Notes: generated by a model from the sequence alone, not told the origin. A DNA stretch of 64,000 bases from Terriglobia bacterium (GCA_020073265.1 JAIQFN010000001.1:246419-310418); one strand, 5' to 3'; counted from the stretch's first letter, positions 33,846-42,537 are shown. Program-made: numbers and translations.

Positions 33846-35177
33846 ATGCGACTGGTCTCGCTCATGCTCATCCTTTTGCTGTCAGCCGGCGGAAGTATTG
33901 CCCAGACCAAAGCCCGGCCTCGCAAAACCGCGCCGAAGCCCGCCGCCACGACCGCACCCGCTCCTCCTCCCGCTCCCGGCGCGCCATGGCCGCTCGAAAC
34001 CTTGACCGTCCAGGGCAACCAATTCTACAAAGCAGCGCAGATTCTCGCGGCCGCCGGACTGCGCGTCGGTCAGACCGCCGGCCAGGCCGACTTCGAAGCG
34101 GCGCGCGACCGGCTGGTGGCCACCGGGGCCTTCGACAACGTCGGTTACCACTTCAATCCCGCCAAGGACGCGAAAGGCTACGACGCCGTCATCGAAGTTT
34201 CGGAGATGGGCCAGCTATATCCGCTGCGCTTCGAAGACCTGCCCGCCAGCGACGGCGAGTTGCGCGCCTGGCTCCAGCAAAAAGACCCGCTGTTCGGCGA
34301 AAAGATTCCCGCCACCAAGCCGGAACTCGATCGCTACGTGCGCTTGATCGCGGAGTTCCTGGCCGCGCGGAATTATCACGAGCCGATCGGCGGAAAGCTC
34401 GCGCCCTATGCCGCCAGCGATCTCATCATAGTGTTCCGTCCAGCCAAGGCGCGGCCCAACGTCTCGCGCGTCAAGTTCACCAATACCGGCGATCTTCCGG
34501 CCGGACTGCTGCAGACCGCCATGTACGGGGTCGCGATCGGCGTCCCATACATCGAGCCGCTGTTTCGCACGCTGCTCGAGACCACCATCCGCCCCATCTA
34601 TGAGGCGCGCGGCATGATCCGCGTCGCTTTTCCGAAAGTCGAGACCCAGCCTTCCAAGGACACCGACGGCGTGGATGTGACCGTGCAGGTGGAACAGGGC
34701 CCGGTGTACAAGCTGGAGCACGTCGGCTTTGCGGGCGCCGATCCGCCGCGCGAGCCGTTCGCGAGTCTGGCCAAGCTCAAGACCGGCCAGGCCGCCAACT
34801 TCGACGACGCGAAGGCGGCGCAGGAACGCATCGCGCAGAGCTTCCGCCGCAGCGGCTATTTAAAGGTCACCTCCGAGGTGAAACGCGACGTGAACGATGC
34901 CGCGCACACCGTGGACATCACCTTTCAGATGTCGCCCGGCCCGCTATTCACGCAAGGCAAGCTGGAAATCGCCGGACTCGACCTGGTATCCGAGCCGGTG
35001 ATTCGCAAGATGTGGGGTCTCGCGCCCGGAAAGCCCTTCAACGTCGAATATCCCGATCACTTCCTGGCTCGCGTCAAGCAGGACGGCGTGTTCGACAATC
35101 TGAAAACGATGCGCTCAGAGACCAAGGTCAATGCCGGCGACCACACCGTGGACGTCACGCTGTACTTCAACAAATAG
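33846..35177 (+). CDS. POTRA-domain outer-membrane assembly-like protein without a barrel
   Basis: 443 residues: signal peptide (RLVSLMLILLLSAGGSIAQ), Pro/Ala linker, then five or so POTRA-like repeats, each beta-alpha-alpha-beta-beta, with ILAAAGLRVGQTAGQADFEAARDRLVATGAF (about 70-100), the LDRYVRLIAEFLAARNYHE stretch, PVYKLEHVGFAGADPP..PFASLAKLKTGQ and SEPVIRKMWGLAPGKPFNVEYPDHFLARV. In BamA or TamA the POTRAs precede a 16-strand barrel; here the protein ends with no barrel. It may work as a periplasmic partner. Ends at the stop-codon-linked repeat at 35177. Confidence 0.75.
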   Translation: MRLVSLMLILLLSAGGSIAQTKARPRKTAPKPAATTAPAPPPAPGAPWPLETLTVQGNQFYKAAQILAAAGLRVGQTAGQADFEAARDRLVATGAFDNVGYHFNPAKDAKGYDAVIEVSEMGQLYPLRFEDLPASDGELRAWLQQKDPLFGEKIPATKPELDRYVRLIAEFLAARNYHEPIGGKLAPYAASDLIIVFRPAKARPNVSRVKFTNTGDLPAGLLQTAMYGVAIGVPYIEPLFRTLLETTIRPIYEARGMIRVAFPKVETQPSKDTDGVDVTVQVEQGPVYKLEHVGFAGADPPREPFASLAKLKTGQAANFDDAKAAQERIAQSFRRSGYLKVTSEVKRDVNDAAHTVDITFQMSPGPLFTQGKLEIAGLDLVSEPVIRKMWGLAPGKPFNVEYPDHFLARVKQDGVFDNLKTMRSETKVNAGDHTVDVTLYFNK

Positions 35178-35279
35178 TGGGGCAGGCAATCCTGCCTGCA
35201 GCCGGCTTCAGCCGGCATCTTTCGCTTCAGGACGAGAGCCGCCTGGAAAGGCGGCTGCAGCCACGATTGGCTGCCCCAC
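35177..35279. repeat. Long palindromic repeat starting at a stop codon
   Basis: About 103 bases. The outer arms GTGGGGCAGGCAATC and, at the other end, GATTGGCTGCCCCAC are complementary apart from one position. Inside are two nested hairpins (GCCGGC...GCCGGC and GCCGCC...GGCGGC). The G of the TAG stop of the preceding gene is the first base of the repeat. A half copy is at 12133-12177. Typical of intergenic REP/BIME elements; the transcript would be highly structured. Confidence 0.75.
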
Positions 35280-35288
35280 GAACTAACA

Positions 35289-35861
35289 CTAGCGGTGGAA
35301 GCGGCCCACCAGCACGCCCTTGCCAAGGATGTGTCCTTGCATGGCATTGAGCACGTCGGCGCGGCTCGCGTCCGGACCCAGGTCGAGCTTGGTGTCGAGA
35401 GCGAACAGCTCGAACGTGTAGTGATGATGCGGACCCTGCGGCGGCGCGCCCGGTCCCATGAAGCCAACCCCGCCGCGCAGGTTCTTCGCCTGGATGGTTC
35501 CATCCGGCATGGTGGCCGTCGCCGGCATGCCGTCGGGAAGCCCGGTCGCGGTGCCCGGAATGTTGAACGCCATCCAGTGCAGCACGTCGTCGGTCTTCTT
35601 TTGTATCGCCACGTCCGGATCGTGGAAGATCAACGCGAAGCTGACGGTGTTGGCGGGAACGTTGGTCCATTCCAGCTTGGGCGAGACCGGATTCGGGTCC
35701 GACTGCGTGTACTTGGCGGGAATCTCCGAGCCGTCGGTGAAGGCCGGCGTGGTCAACGTGAGTCCGGGACGCGGCGGCGCCTTGGCTTGTTTGTCCTGCG
35801 CCACGGCCAGGCCCAGAGCGGCGATGAGCAGGATGGTCGAAATGCTGAGGATGCGATGCAT
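35289..35861 (-). CDS. YbhB/YbcL-family (PEBP) protein with signal peptide
   Basis: 190 residues from the ATG at 35861, which has AGGAG upstream and begins a signal peptide (HRILSISTILLIAALGLAVAQ); a longer frame upstream is not coding. The PEBP fold is shown by LTTPAFTDGSEIPAKYT, SPKLEWTNVPANTVSFALIFHDPDV (the conserved DPD), HWMAFNIPG, and GPGAPPQGPHHHYTFELFALD. Such proteins bind phosphate-bearing ligands; the bacterial secreted members have no fixed role. Confidence 0.9.
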   Translation of the reverse strand: MHRILSISTILLIAALGLAVAQDKQAKAPPRPGLTLTTPAFTDGSEIPAKYTQSDPNPVSPKLEWTNVPANTVSFALIFHDPDVAIQKKTDDVLHWMAFNIPGTATGLPDGMPATATMPDGTIQAKNLRGGVGFMGPGAPPQGPHHHYTFELFALDTKLDLGPDASRADVLNAMQGHILGKGVLVGRFHR

Positions 35862-35930
35862 TGGTATGGCTCCTTTTGATGTATCAGCATAACAAGACCG
35901 AAACGCCCGCGCTTGATATATGATGCCCCT

Positions 35931-37436
35931 ATGCGATTTCTGATCGGCTGTCTGGTTGTTGTGCCATTGGTTGCCGCCATCGAGAACCCGGTGCGCGTCG
36001 AAAGCGGCGAGCTTGCGGGCATCCCTGGATCGAATCCCGCCGTTCGCGTGTTCAAAGGCATCCCCTATGCCGCGCCGCCGGTGGGCGAGCTGCGCTGGCG
36101 CGCGCCCAAATCCGCGCCCAAGTGGGAAGGCGTGCGCCAGGCGGATCATTATTCATTCCAGTGCATGCAGACCCCGTATCCGGCGGGCGGCCCTTATCAC
36201 GCCGGCGTCGAACCGCTGAGCGAGGACTGCCTGTATCTGAACATCTGGACCGCGGCGAAATCGGCCAAGGATCGCCGGCCGGTGATGGTCTGGATCCACG
36301 GCGGCGCGCTCACCAAGAACTCGGGTTCGAATCCGAACTTCAATGGCGAAAACTTCGCCGCAAAAGGCGTCGTGCTGGTGACCATCAACTACCGGCTGGG
36401 CGTGTTCGGCTACTTCGCTCATCCGGAGCTGACCAAGGAATCCGACCGCAACGCCTCCGGCAACCAGGGCTTCCTGGACCAGATCGCGGCGCTCGAATGG
36501 GTGCAGAAAAATATCGCGGCCTTCGGCGGCGACTCCAGGCGCGTCACCATTTTCGGCGAATCGGCCGGCTCCTGGAGCGTGAACGTGCTGGTGGCGTCGC
36601 CGCTTGCCAAAGGTCTGTTCCAGCGCGCCATCGGCGAGAGCGGCGGACAATTCGCGCGCGTGCAGAAGCTGGCCGACGCCGAACAGGCCGGGTTGCGCGT
36701 CGCAAAAGCCGTGGGAGCCGATTCGCTCGCCGCGCTCCGCGCCAAGCCAGCCGACCAGCTCATGAAAGCTCAGCCCGGCGCCTCCACGGTGGCCGATGGC
36801 TGGTTGCTGCCGGCCGACGTCTACAGCATCTTCGCCAGCGGCAAGCAGAACGACGTGCCGATTTTGATCGGTTCGAACAACGACGAGGGGACTTCGCTCA
36901 CGCCGCCATCCATCAAGCTGGCCGCTTTCGAAAATCAGGCCAGGACGCGCTTCGGCGATCAGGCCGGTGAATACCTGAAGCTCTACCCCGCCGGCTCCGA
37001 CGACCAGGCGCGCGCATCCAACGCCGAGGCCATGCGCGACCAGACCTTCGGTTGGGAGATGCGCACCTGGGCGCGCCTGCAGTCCAAGACCGGCAAATCG
37101 AAGGTGTACGTTTATTACTTCAACAAGGTGCCGCCCGGTCCCTTCGCGCGCCTGGGCGCGTATCACGGCTCGGAGATTCAATACGTATTCGGCACCGTGC
37201 CGGCCGAGCTGGCTCGAGACACCGACCAGAAGCTCTCGAGCATCCTGTCTTCTTATTGGGTGAACTTCGCCACTACCGGCGATCCCAACGGCAAGGGCCT
37301 CGCCAGGTGGCCGGCTTACCAGGAGAAGACCGACTTGGCGCTGACGCTGGGCGATCAGATTGAAGCTGGCGAGATTCCGCACAAAGCGGCGCTCGATTTC
37401 CTGGACGCATACTTCGCCCGGCAGCGCTCCAGGTAG
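35931..37436 (+). CDS. Type B carboxylesterase
   Basis: 501 residues from the ATG at 35931. Signal peptide (RFLIGCLVVVPLVAA), then the family motifs: GIPYAAPPVGELRWRAP, EDCLYLNIWTA, oxyanion WIHGGA, and the nucleophile elbow FGESAGSWSV with Ser. The acid is in NNDEGT and the His in AYHGSEIQYVF. Secreted esterase for carboxylic esters; the substrate is not predictable. Divergent from the PEBP gene, with 69 bases between the two starts. Followed directly by a small membrane protein. Confidence 0.92.
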   Translation: MRFLIGCLVVVPLVAAIENPVRVESGELAGIPGSNPAVRVFKGIPYAAPPVGELRWRAPKSAPKWEGVRQADHYSFQCMQTPYPAGGPYHAGVEPLSEDCLYLNIWTAAKSAKDRRPVMVWIHGGALTKNSGSNPNFNGENFAAKGVVLVTINYRLGVFGYFAHPELTKESDRNASGNQGFLDQIAALEWVQKNIAAFGGDSRRVTIFGESAGSWSVNVLVASPLAKGLFQRAIGESGGQFARVQKLADAEQAGLRVAKAVGADSLAALRAKPADQLMKAQPGASTVADGWLLPADVYSIFASGKQNDVPILIGSNNDEGTSLTPPSIKLAAFENQARTRFGDQAGEYLKLYPAGSDDQARASNAEAMRDQTFGWEMRTWARLQSKTGKSKVYVYYFNKVPPGPFARLGAYHGSEIQYVFGTVPAELARDTDQKLSSILSSYWVNFATTGDPNGKGLARWPAYQEKTDLALTLGDQIEAGEIPHKAALDFLDAYFARQRSR

Positions 37437-37457
37437 CGGCGCGTCAAGGATCATCGC

Positions 37458-37694
37458 ATGAGGCTGCCGCTGCGCCGGGTGCTCCGCATCGTCTTGAGCC
37501 TGGTGGTGATAGTCTTCCTGTGGTCGCGGATAGGGCGCCAATACCGCGACCGGTCGGGCTTGTGGCTGATCGGCAGCCTGACCCTGTCCCTCATCCTGCT
37601 GCTGGTGGTGATCGTCGAAGCAACCGGACTGCAGCAGAAATGGCGCAAACAGCGCGACCAGGTGCCTAAGAAGCCTTTGGGCCTGGACAGCTAG
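37458..37694 (+). CDS. Small two-helix membrane protein
   Basis: 78 residues: a basic head (RLPLRRVLR), a membrane helix IVLSLVVIVFLW, a short SRIGRQYRDRSG loop, a second helix LWLIGSLTLSLILLLVVIVEA and a basic tail. The positive-inside rule places both termini in the cytoplasm. Possibly in an operon with the esterase gene (21 bases apart). Not recognised. Confidence 0.5.
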   Translation: MRLPLRRVLRIVLSLVVIVFLWSRIGRQYRDRSGLWLIGSLTLSLILLLVVIVEATGLQQKWRKQRDQVPKKPLGLDS

Positions 37695-37736
37695 CCCGCG
37701 GATCGGGAAAACTAGACAAATCCACTAGACAGATGA

Positions 37737-37761
37737 TGTTACAATGAAAAATCCTGTAACA
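37737..37761. promoter_or_regulatory. Inverted repeat upstream of the DUF6152 gene set
   Basis: TGTTACA-N11-TGTAACA (37737-37743 and 37755-37761), exact complements, 24 bases before the ATG at 37786. The same half-sites with a 10-base spacer lie before egtB at 3772-3795. Two copies of ACTAGACA (37711 and 37723) lie just upstream. Likely an operator for an unidentified regulator. Confidence 0.45.
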
Positions 37762-37785
37762 TAGTTGGAAAGGGTTTCGTTATTA

Positions 37786-38640
37786 ATGAGGATGATGATT
37801 CAGAGCGTAACCAAGATTGCGGTTGCTGGAGCTTTGCTCGCGGCCGCTGCGATTCCAGGAGCGGCGCAAACCTATCGAGCGCCGCGCACTCCCGATGGCA
37901 AGCCCGACCTGAACGGGATCTGGCAATCGCTGAACGAAGCCAACTACGACCTGGAAGGCCACAATGCGCGGTCCGCGATGGCGCTGAGGCCGGGGCCCTA
38001 CGGTCCGGTGCCGGCCGCGCCGGTGCTCGCATTGGGAGCCGTCGGCGCAGTGCCGCCCAGCATCGGCGTGGTGGAGGGCGGCGAGATCCCCTATAAGCCC
38101 GAAGCCCTGGCCGTCAAGAAGGACAACCAGGAGAACTGGCTGACCCGCGATCCCGAAATCAAGTGCTACCTGCCGGGCGTCCCGCGCGCCACCTACATCC
38201 CGCAGCCATTCAGGATTTTTCAGAGCGCCACCCAGATGTTCATCGCCTACCAGTACGCCGGCGCGGCGCGCAACATCTATATGAAGAATCCGGGGCCGGC
38301 GCCCGTCGATTCCTGGATGGGGCAATCCGTCGGACACTGGGAGGGCGAAACCCTGGTGATCGACGTGACCGGTCTGAACGACCAAAGCTGGTTCGATCGG
38401 GCCGGCAATTATCACAGCGATGCGTTGCACGTCGTCGAGCGTTACACTCGCACCAGCCCGGACGTGATCGCCTACGAAGCGACCATCGAGGATCCCAAGA
38501 TCTTCACGCGTCCCTGGAAGATCAGCATGCCGCTCTACCGGCGTCAGGAAAAGAACATGCAGCTCATGGAGTTCAAGTGCGTGGAGTTCGTAGAGGAGTT
38601 GTTGTACGGCCAGTGGCGCAAGAACCCGCTGCCACGATAA
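37786..38640 (+). CDS. Secreted protein of the acidobacterial DGKPDLNGIW family
   Basis: 284 residues from the ATG at 37786; a further open stretch starts at 37765. Signal peptide (IQSVTKIAVAGALLAAAAIPGAAQ). Domain signatures: an early RAPRTPDGKPDLNGIWQ and a central SVGHWEGETLVIDVTGLNDQSWFD, then HVVERYTRTSPDVIAYEATIEDP and YRRQEKNMQLMEFKC. The same motifs recur in the next gene. Families like this are abundant in Acidobacteria and also near steroid and aromatic-compound degraders; the activity is unknown. Confidence 0.75.
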   Translation: MRMMIQSVTKIAVAGALLAAAAIPGAAQTYRAPRTPDGKPDLNGIWQSLNEANYDLEGHNARSAMALRPGPYGPVPAAPVLALGAVGAVPPSIGVVEGGEIPYKPEALAVKKDNQENWLTRDPEIKCYLPGVPRATYIPQPFRIFQSATQMFIAYQYAGAARNIYMKNPGPAPVDSWMGQSVGHWEGETLVIDVTGLNDQSWFDRAGNYHSDALHVVERYTRTSPDVIAYEATIEDPKIFTRPWKISMPLYRRQEKNMQLMEFKCVEFVEELLYGQWRKNPLPR

Positions 38641-38662
38641 CAGCGAATAGGAGGAATTGATC

Positions 38663-39763
38663 ATGCGGAATCGATTCGTAGCGTTGATGGGCGTGCTGGC
38701 AATGGCCGCCCTGCTGCTTTGGACAGTCGCCCCGGCGGCTGCTCAGACGCCCAAGGCTCCGGCCAAGGCGTACAACCCGCCTCGCCTGCCCGACGGTCAT
38801 CCGGATCTGCAAGGCACTTACGACTTAGCCACGCTGACCCCGGTGGAGCGCGCAACGGGCAGCCCCCTGGTCATCACAAAAGAGGAAGCAGCCAAGATGG
38901 AAGCTGCCCGGGCCGCGCAGAGGGCGCGGGCGGATGCGGCCATCAACGGAGATCGCCCAGCTCCGCCCAAGGGCGGTGATGGATCCGCGGGCGCTGCCGG
39001 CAACGTGGGCGGATACAATTCCGGTTGGCTCGATCCCGGTTCCAGCTACACTGTGGTCGACGGGCAAAAGCGCGCGTCTTTGGTCATCGATCCGGCCAAC
39101 GGCCGAGTCCCACCGCTCACCGCGTCAGCGGCACAACGGATGAGAAGCGGATTCCAGGCCCGGCCGACGTCGGACGCTCAGGAAAGCAGCGACCCGGGAC
39201 TGGAAAGAGCGCCCGGCTCCTACGACGATCCGGAACGCCGTCCGCTCGGCGAGCGCTGCCTGCTGGGCTTTGGCTCCACCTCCGGACCGCCCGCGCTGCC
39301 GGACTACTTCTACAACAACCTCCACCAGATCGTTCAAACGCCGGACTCGGTGATGATCCTCACCGAAATGGTGCACGATGTCCGAATCGTCCGGATGAAC
39401 GCGGCGCACCTGCCCAAGAGCTATCGGTTCTGGATGGGAGACTCAGTCGGTCACTGGGAAGGCGATACGCTGGTGGTGGACACCACCAATTTCTCGGATA
39501 AGACCCGCTTCCGCGGATCCACCGAGAACCTGCACGTCATCGAACGCTTCACGCGCGTGGATGCCAATGCGCTGCTCTATCGCTTCACCATCGACGATCC
39601 GGCCACCTGGACTCAACCTTGGACCGGCGAGTACGCCTGGCCGGCCACCAACGAACACATTTACGAATACGCCTGTCACGAAGCCAACTACGCGCTGGGG
39701 GATATTTTACGGGGCGCGCGATTGCGAGAGAAAGAAGCAGCCGAAGCCAAGGCTGTGAAGTAA
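38663..39763 (+). CDS. Paralogous secreted DGHPDLQGTY-family protein
   Basis: 366 residues from the ATG at 38663, with AGGAGGA eight bases upstream. Signal peptide (RNRFVALMGVLAMAALLLWTVAPAAAQ), then PPRLPDGHPDLQGTYDL and, in the second half, MGDSVGHWEGDTLVVDTTNFSDKTRFRGSTENLHVIERFTRVD and YACHEANYAL. The signature order equals that of the preceding gene, with an added middle segment of about 100 residues (an Ala-rich KEEAAKMEAARAAQRARA helix and a Gly-rich part). Co-transcribed with its neighbours, 22-23 bases apart. Confidence 0.75.
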   Translation: MRNRFVALMGVLAMAALLLWTVAPAAAQTPKAPAKAYNPPRLPDGHPDLQGTYDLATLTPVERATGSPLVITKEEAAKMEAARAAQRARADAAINGDRPAPPKGGDGSAGAAGNVGGYNSGWLDPGSSYTVVDGQKRASLVIDPANGRVPPLTASAAQRMRSGFQARPTSDAQESSDPGLERAPGSYDDPERRPLGERCLLGFGSTSGPPALPDYFYNNLHQIVQTPDSVMILTEMVHDVRIVRMNAAHLPKSYRFWMGDSVGHWEGDTLVVDTTNFSDKTRFRGSTENLHVIERFTRVDANALLYRFTIDDPATWTQPWTGEYAWPATNEHIYEYACHEANYALGDILRGARLREKEAAEAKAVK

Positions 39764-39786
39764 AGAAGAAATTGGAGAGATCATTC

Positions 39787-40239
39787 ATGCGAATCAGATT
39801 GTTGATGTCAGTTTTAGGCGCCGCCGCAGCTTTGCTCACCGCTTCCCTGCCCGCGTCGGCTCATCACGCTTTCGGAGCTGAATTCGACGCCACCCGTCCG
39901 GTCCTGCTCAAGGGCAAGATCGTGAAAATGGAGTGGGTCAACCCCCATACCTGGATCCACGTCGAAATCACCAAGCCGGACGGCAGCAAGGAAGTCTGGA
40001 TGGTGGAAGGCGGCAGTCCGAATTCCCTGCTCCGGCGCGGCGCGAATAAGGACAGTTTCCCGGTGGGCACCGAAGTCGTCGTCGACGGCTATCAGGCACG
40101 GGACCACAACGAGCTGCGGGCCAATGCGCGCAACGTAACGTTCCCGGACGGCCGCAAGCTGTTCCTCGGTTCGACCGGTACCGGCGCTCCCAATCCGGAA
40201 GACTTTCCTTCCGGCAAGGTGACGCAGCCGGCGAAGTAA
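39787..40239 (+). CDS. DUF6152 family protein
   Basis: 150 residues from the ATG at 39787, ribosome site GGAGA. Signal peptide (RIRLLMSVLGAAAALLTASLPASAHHAF), then a small beta-barrel-like domain with AHHAFGAEFDATRPVLLKGKIVKMEWVNPHTWIHVE, WMVEGGSPNSLLRRG, VGTEVVVDGYQARD. The His-rich HHAF at the start of the mature protein and the VNPHTW element are hallmarks of DUF6152. It follows the two proteins above, as it often does, so all three probably act on the same process. Confidence 0.85.
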   Translation: MRIRLLMSVLGAAAALLTASLPASAHHAFGAEFDATRPVLLKGKIVKMEWVNPHTWIHVEITKPDGSKEVWMVEGGSPNSLLRRGANKDSFPVGTEVVVDGYQARDHNELRANARNVTFPDGRKLFLGSTGTGAPNPEDFPSGKVTQPAK

Positions 40240-40270
40240 CCGGCTAGCCGCTGTTTTGAGATTTCTCCGA

Positions 40271-40308
40271 CCTGGGCGCCCATCCCGGATGAGCGCCCGG
40301 GTTTCGTT
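40271..40308. terminator. Terminator hairpin between convergent genes
   Basis: CCTGGGCGC (40271-40279) pairs with GCGCCCGGG (40293-40301) around a 13-base loop, followed by TTTCGTT. Suitable as an end for the DUF6152 set; the other strand has a similar but weaker tail for the aminotransferase gene. Confidence 0.5.
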
Positions 40309-40320
40309 CCGCGTTCCGCA

Positions 40321-41472
40321 TCACGGCAGCGCTTCCACCGCACGGTCGATCTCCTCGGGACTGATGTAGAAGTGCGGCGAGAGCCGTATCCACCCCTGCC
40401 GCGCCGCGGCGATGATTCCCTTCTGCTTCAGATCCCGAACCACGTCGTGGCTGTCGAGTCCGTGCTTTGAGATGGCCACGATTCCGGACCCATTGGCGGA
40501 CGTGCGATCGCCGAGCACTGCGTAACCCTTGCGGCACGCGCCTTCGGCCAGTTGATCGGCGCGAGCCTGCACCACCGGTCCGATGCGGTCGATTCCGATC
40601 TCCAGCAACATCTCGAGCGAGGCTCGCAATCCGTGGCAGCCGATCGTGTTCAGAGTTCCACATTCGTAGCGGCCGGCGTCGGGCCTGAGCGTCATATCGC
40701 GCGAAGCGTAATCGTTGTAACCGGCCACGTTGGTCCAGCCGAACTCTCTCGGGAACACCGAGTCCTGCCGGTCCCTGCGGATGTAGAGAATGCCGCAACC
40801 CTCCGTGCCGAGCATCCATTTGTGACCATCCGCGGCCAGCGCATCGATGTGCGCCGTCTCGACGTCCAGAGGGAACGCCCCCAACCCTTGAATCCCGTCC
40901 ACCAGGAAGAAGCAGCCGTGCTGGCGGCAGATCCGGCCGATGGCGTTCAGGTCGGCGCGGAATCCGCTCAGGTACTGGACAAAACTGATGGCCAGGAGCC
41001 GTGCGCCGCGGCAGGCGATGTCGATGGTATCCAGTGAATCGTGGATGGATAGCCAATCCACGGAGCAGCGTTGTGATTCGATTAGCTTCCAGGGGTAGAA
41101 ATTGGAGGGAAACTCCTCGCGAAAGGCCACGATGCGGTCGCCCGGGTGCCAGTCTAGCCCCATGGCGATGGTGGCGATGCCCTCGGAGGTGTTCTTCATC
41201 AGTGCGATTTCGCCCCGGCTGGCCCCGATCAGTCGCGCGGCGGCAACCCGCACACCCTCATAGGTGTCCAGCCACCGGTCGTAGTGCAGCGAACCGAATT
41301 CCAGCGAATCCTGGGCCAGCGCTTGCATGGCCGTCGCGGACCTTCTCGGCAGTGGGGTCACGGCCGCGTGGTTCAAGTAAATCAACCGTTCCGTGACCGG
41401 AAATTCATGCCGGTATTGCCTCCAAAGCGGTTGGTCAGCCGCCGCGGCAGGTGCCTTTTCCTCGAAACCCAT
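40321..41472 (-). CDS. Class V aminotransferase / cysteine-desulfurase-like PLP enzyme
   Basis: 383 residues from the ATG at 41472; a long open frame continues upstream but it is the shadow of the M48 gene. The PLP-fold signs are YLNHAAVTPLPRR, KNTSEGIATIAMG, FVQYLSGFRADL, VDGIQGLGAFPLDV (cofactor-ring Asp/Gln), and the Schiff-base Lys in AADGHKWMLGTEGCG. This is the isopenicillin-N-epimerase/selenocysteine-lyase side of class V. One speculative idea is a C-S lyase for ergothioneine (an EgtE role), since no egtE is next to egtBD; nothing in the sequence proves it. Confidence 0.85.
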   Translation of the reverse strand: MGFEEKAPAAAADQPLWRQYRHEFPVTERLIYLNHAAVTPLPRRSATAMQALAQDSLEFGSLHYDRWLDTYEGVRVAAARLIGASRGEIALMKNTSEGIATIAMGLDWHPGDRIVAFREEFPSNFYPWKLIESQRCSVDWLSIHDSLDTIDIACRGARLLAISFVQYLSGFRADLNAIGRICRQHGCFFLVDGIQGLGAFPLDVETAHIDALAADGHKWMLGTEGCGILYIRRDRQDSVFPREFGWTNVAGYNDYASRDMTLRPDAGRYECGTLNTIGCHGLRASLEMLLEIGIDRIGPVVQARADQLAEGACRKGYAVLGDRTSANGSGIVAISKHGLDSHDVVRDLKQKGIIAAARQGWIRLSPHFYISPEEIDRAVEALP

Positions 41473-41529
41473 ACGAACCACTATACGTTTAAAGTATGAA
41501 GGTTTATACTGGTTGGTAGGAGTACGCTG

Positions 41530-42537
41530 ATGAAACGACTGTTGTCCGCCAGTTTCAGTCTCCTTGTAGTCTTCGCTCTGGCCGCCCCGAACTCTTTCGG
41601 AACCGACCCCAAGAAGGACCCGGATCAGATCGGGAATCGGGACGTCGGCAAGGGCGTGAACTTTTACTCTCTCGAAAAAGAGATCGCGCTCGGCAAGGCG
41701 CTCGCGCAGGACGTGGAGCGGCAGGCCAGAATCATCAGTGATCCGGTGATCGCCGAGTACGTGAATCGCGTGGGGCAGAACCTGGTGCGGAATTCGGACG
41801 CCAAGGTGCCGTTCACCATCAAGGTGATCGACAGCGAAGAGGTGAACGCCTTCGCGTTGCCCGGCGGATTTTTCTTTGTGAACTCCGGCTTGATCCTGAA
41901 AGCGGACAACGAAGCGGAGCTCGCGGGCGTCATGGCGCATGAGATCGCGCACGTCGCCGCCCGGCACGGCACCCGGCAGGCCACCCGCGGAGAGATCGCC
42001 AACCTGGCCACCATTCCCTTGATCTTCATGGGCGGTTGGACCGGCTACGGCATCCAGCAGGCCGCCAGCATCCTGGTTCCGGTCGGGTTCCTGAAGTTCT
42101 CGCGGGGCTTCGAGTCCGAAGCCGACATGCTGGGCCTGGAGTACATGTATAAAGCCGGCTACGATCCCACGGCGTTCGTGGATTTCTTCGAAAAGATCGA
42201 GACGCTCGAGAAGCGCAAACCCGGCACCATGGCCAAGGTTTTCTCCACCCACCCGATGACTGACGATCGCATCAAGGCGGCCCAGAAGAACATTCAGCAA
42301 CTGCTCGAAGCCAAACCCGAGTACGTGCTGACCACATCGGAATTCAACGACGTCAAGTCCCGCTTGCTGGCCATGCACAACAAGCGCAAGATCGAGGACC
42401 CCAGAGACGCCAACAAGCCGCAGCTTCGCAGGGCGCCGGGATCCACCACCGGTCCGGTGGACGCCGATGAAAACGGCAAGACTCCTAAGTCCGACGAAGA
42501 CGAACGGCCCACGCTGAAGCGGCGCCCGCAGTCCTAA
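41530..42537 (+). CDS. M48-family metalloprotease, periplasmic
   Basis: 335 residues with a signal peptide (KRLLSASFSLLVVFALAAPNSFG). The zinc site is HEIAH (137-141) in MAHEIAHVAARHG, with the third ligand Glu in RGFESEADMLGLEYMYKAGYDP. The tail is charged (KRKIEDPRDANKP...). Similar periplasmic proteins (BepA/LoiP type) act on outer-membrane proteins, though BepA has a TPR tail that is absent here. ATG with AGGAG upstream. Terminator follows at 42560. Confidence 0.9.
   Translation: MKRLLSASFSLLVVFALAAPNSFGTDPKKDPDQIGNRDVGKGVNFYSLEKEIALGKALAQDVERQARIISDPVIAEYVNRVGQNLVRNSDAKVPFTIKVIDSEEVNAFALPGGFFFVNSGLILKADNEAELAGVMAHEIAHVAARHGTRQATRGEIANLATIPLIFMGGWTGYGIQQAASILVPVGFLKFSRGFESEADMLGLEYMYKAGYDPTAFVDFFEKIETLEKRKPGTMAKVFSTHPMTDDRIKAAQKNIQQLLEAKPEYVLTTSEFNDVKSRLLAMHNKRKIEDPRDANKPQLRRAPGSTTGPVDADENGKTPKSDEDERPTLKRRPQS

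Noticed and set aside
36153..37541. Long minus-strand frame opposite the carboxylesterase
   Set aside because: High-GC antisense shadow: no start context, no recognisable domain, and the plus strand carries all esterase motifs.
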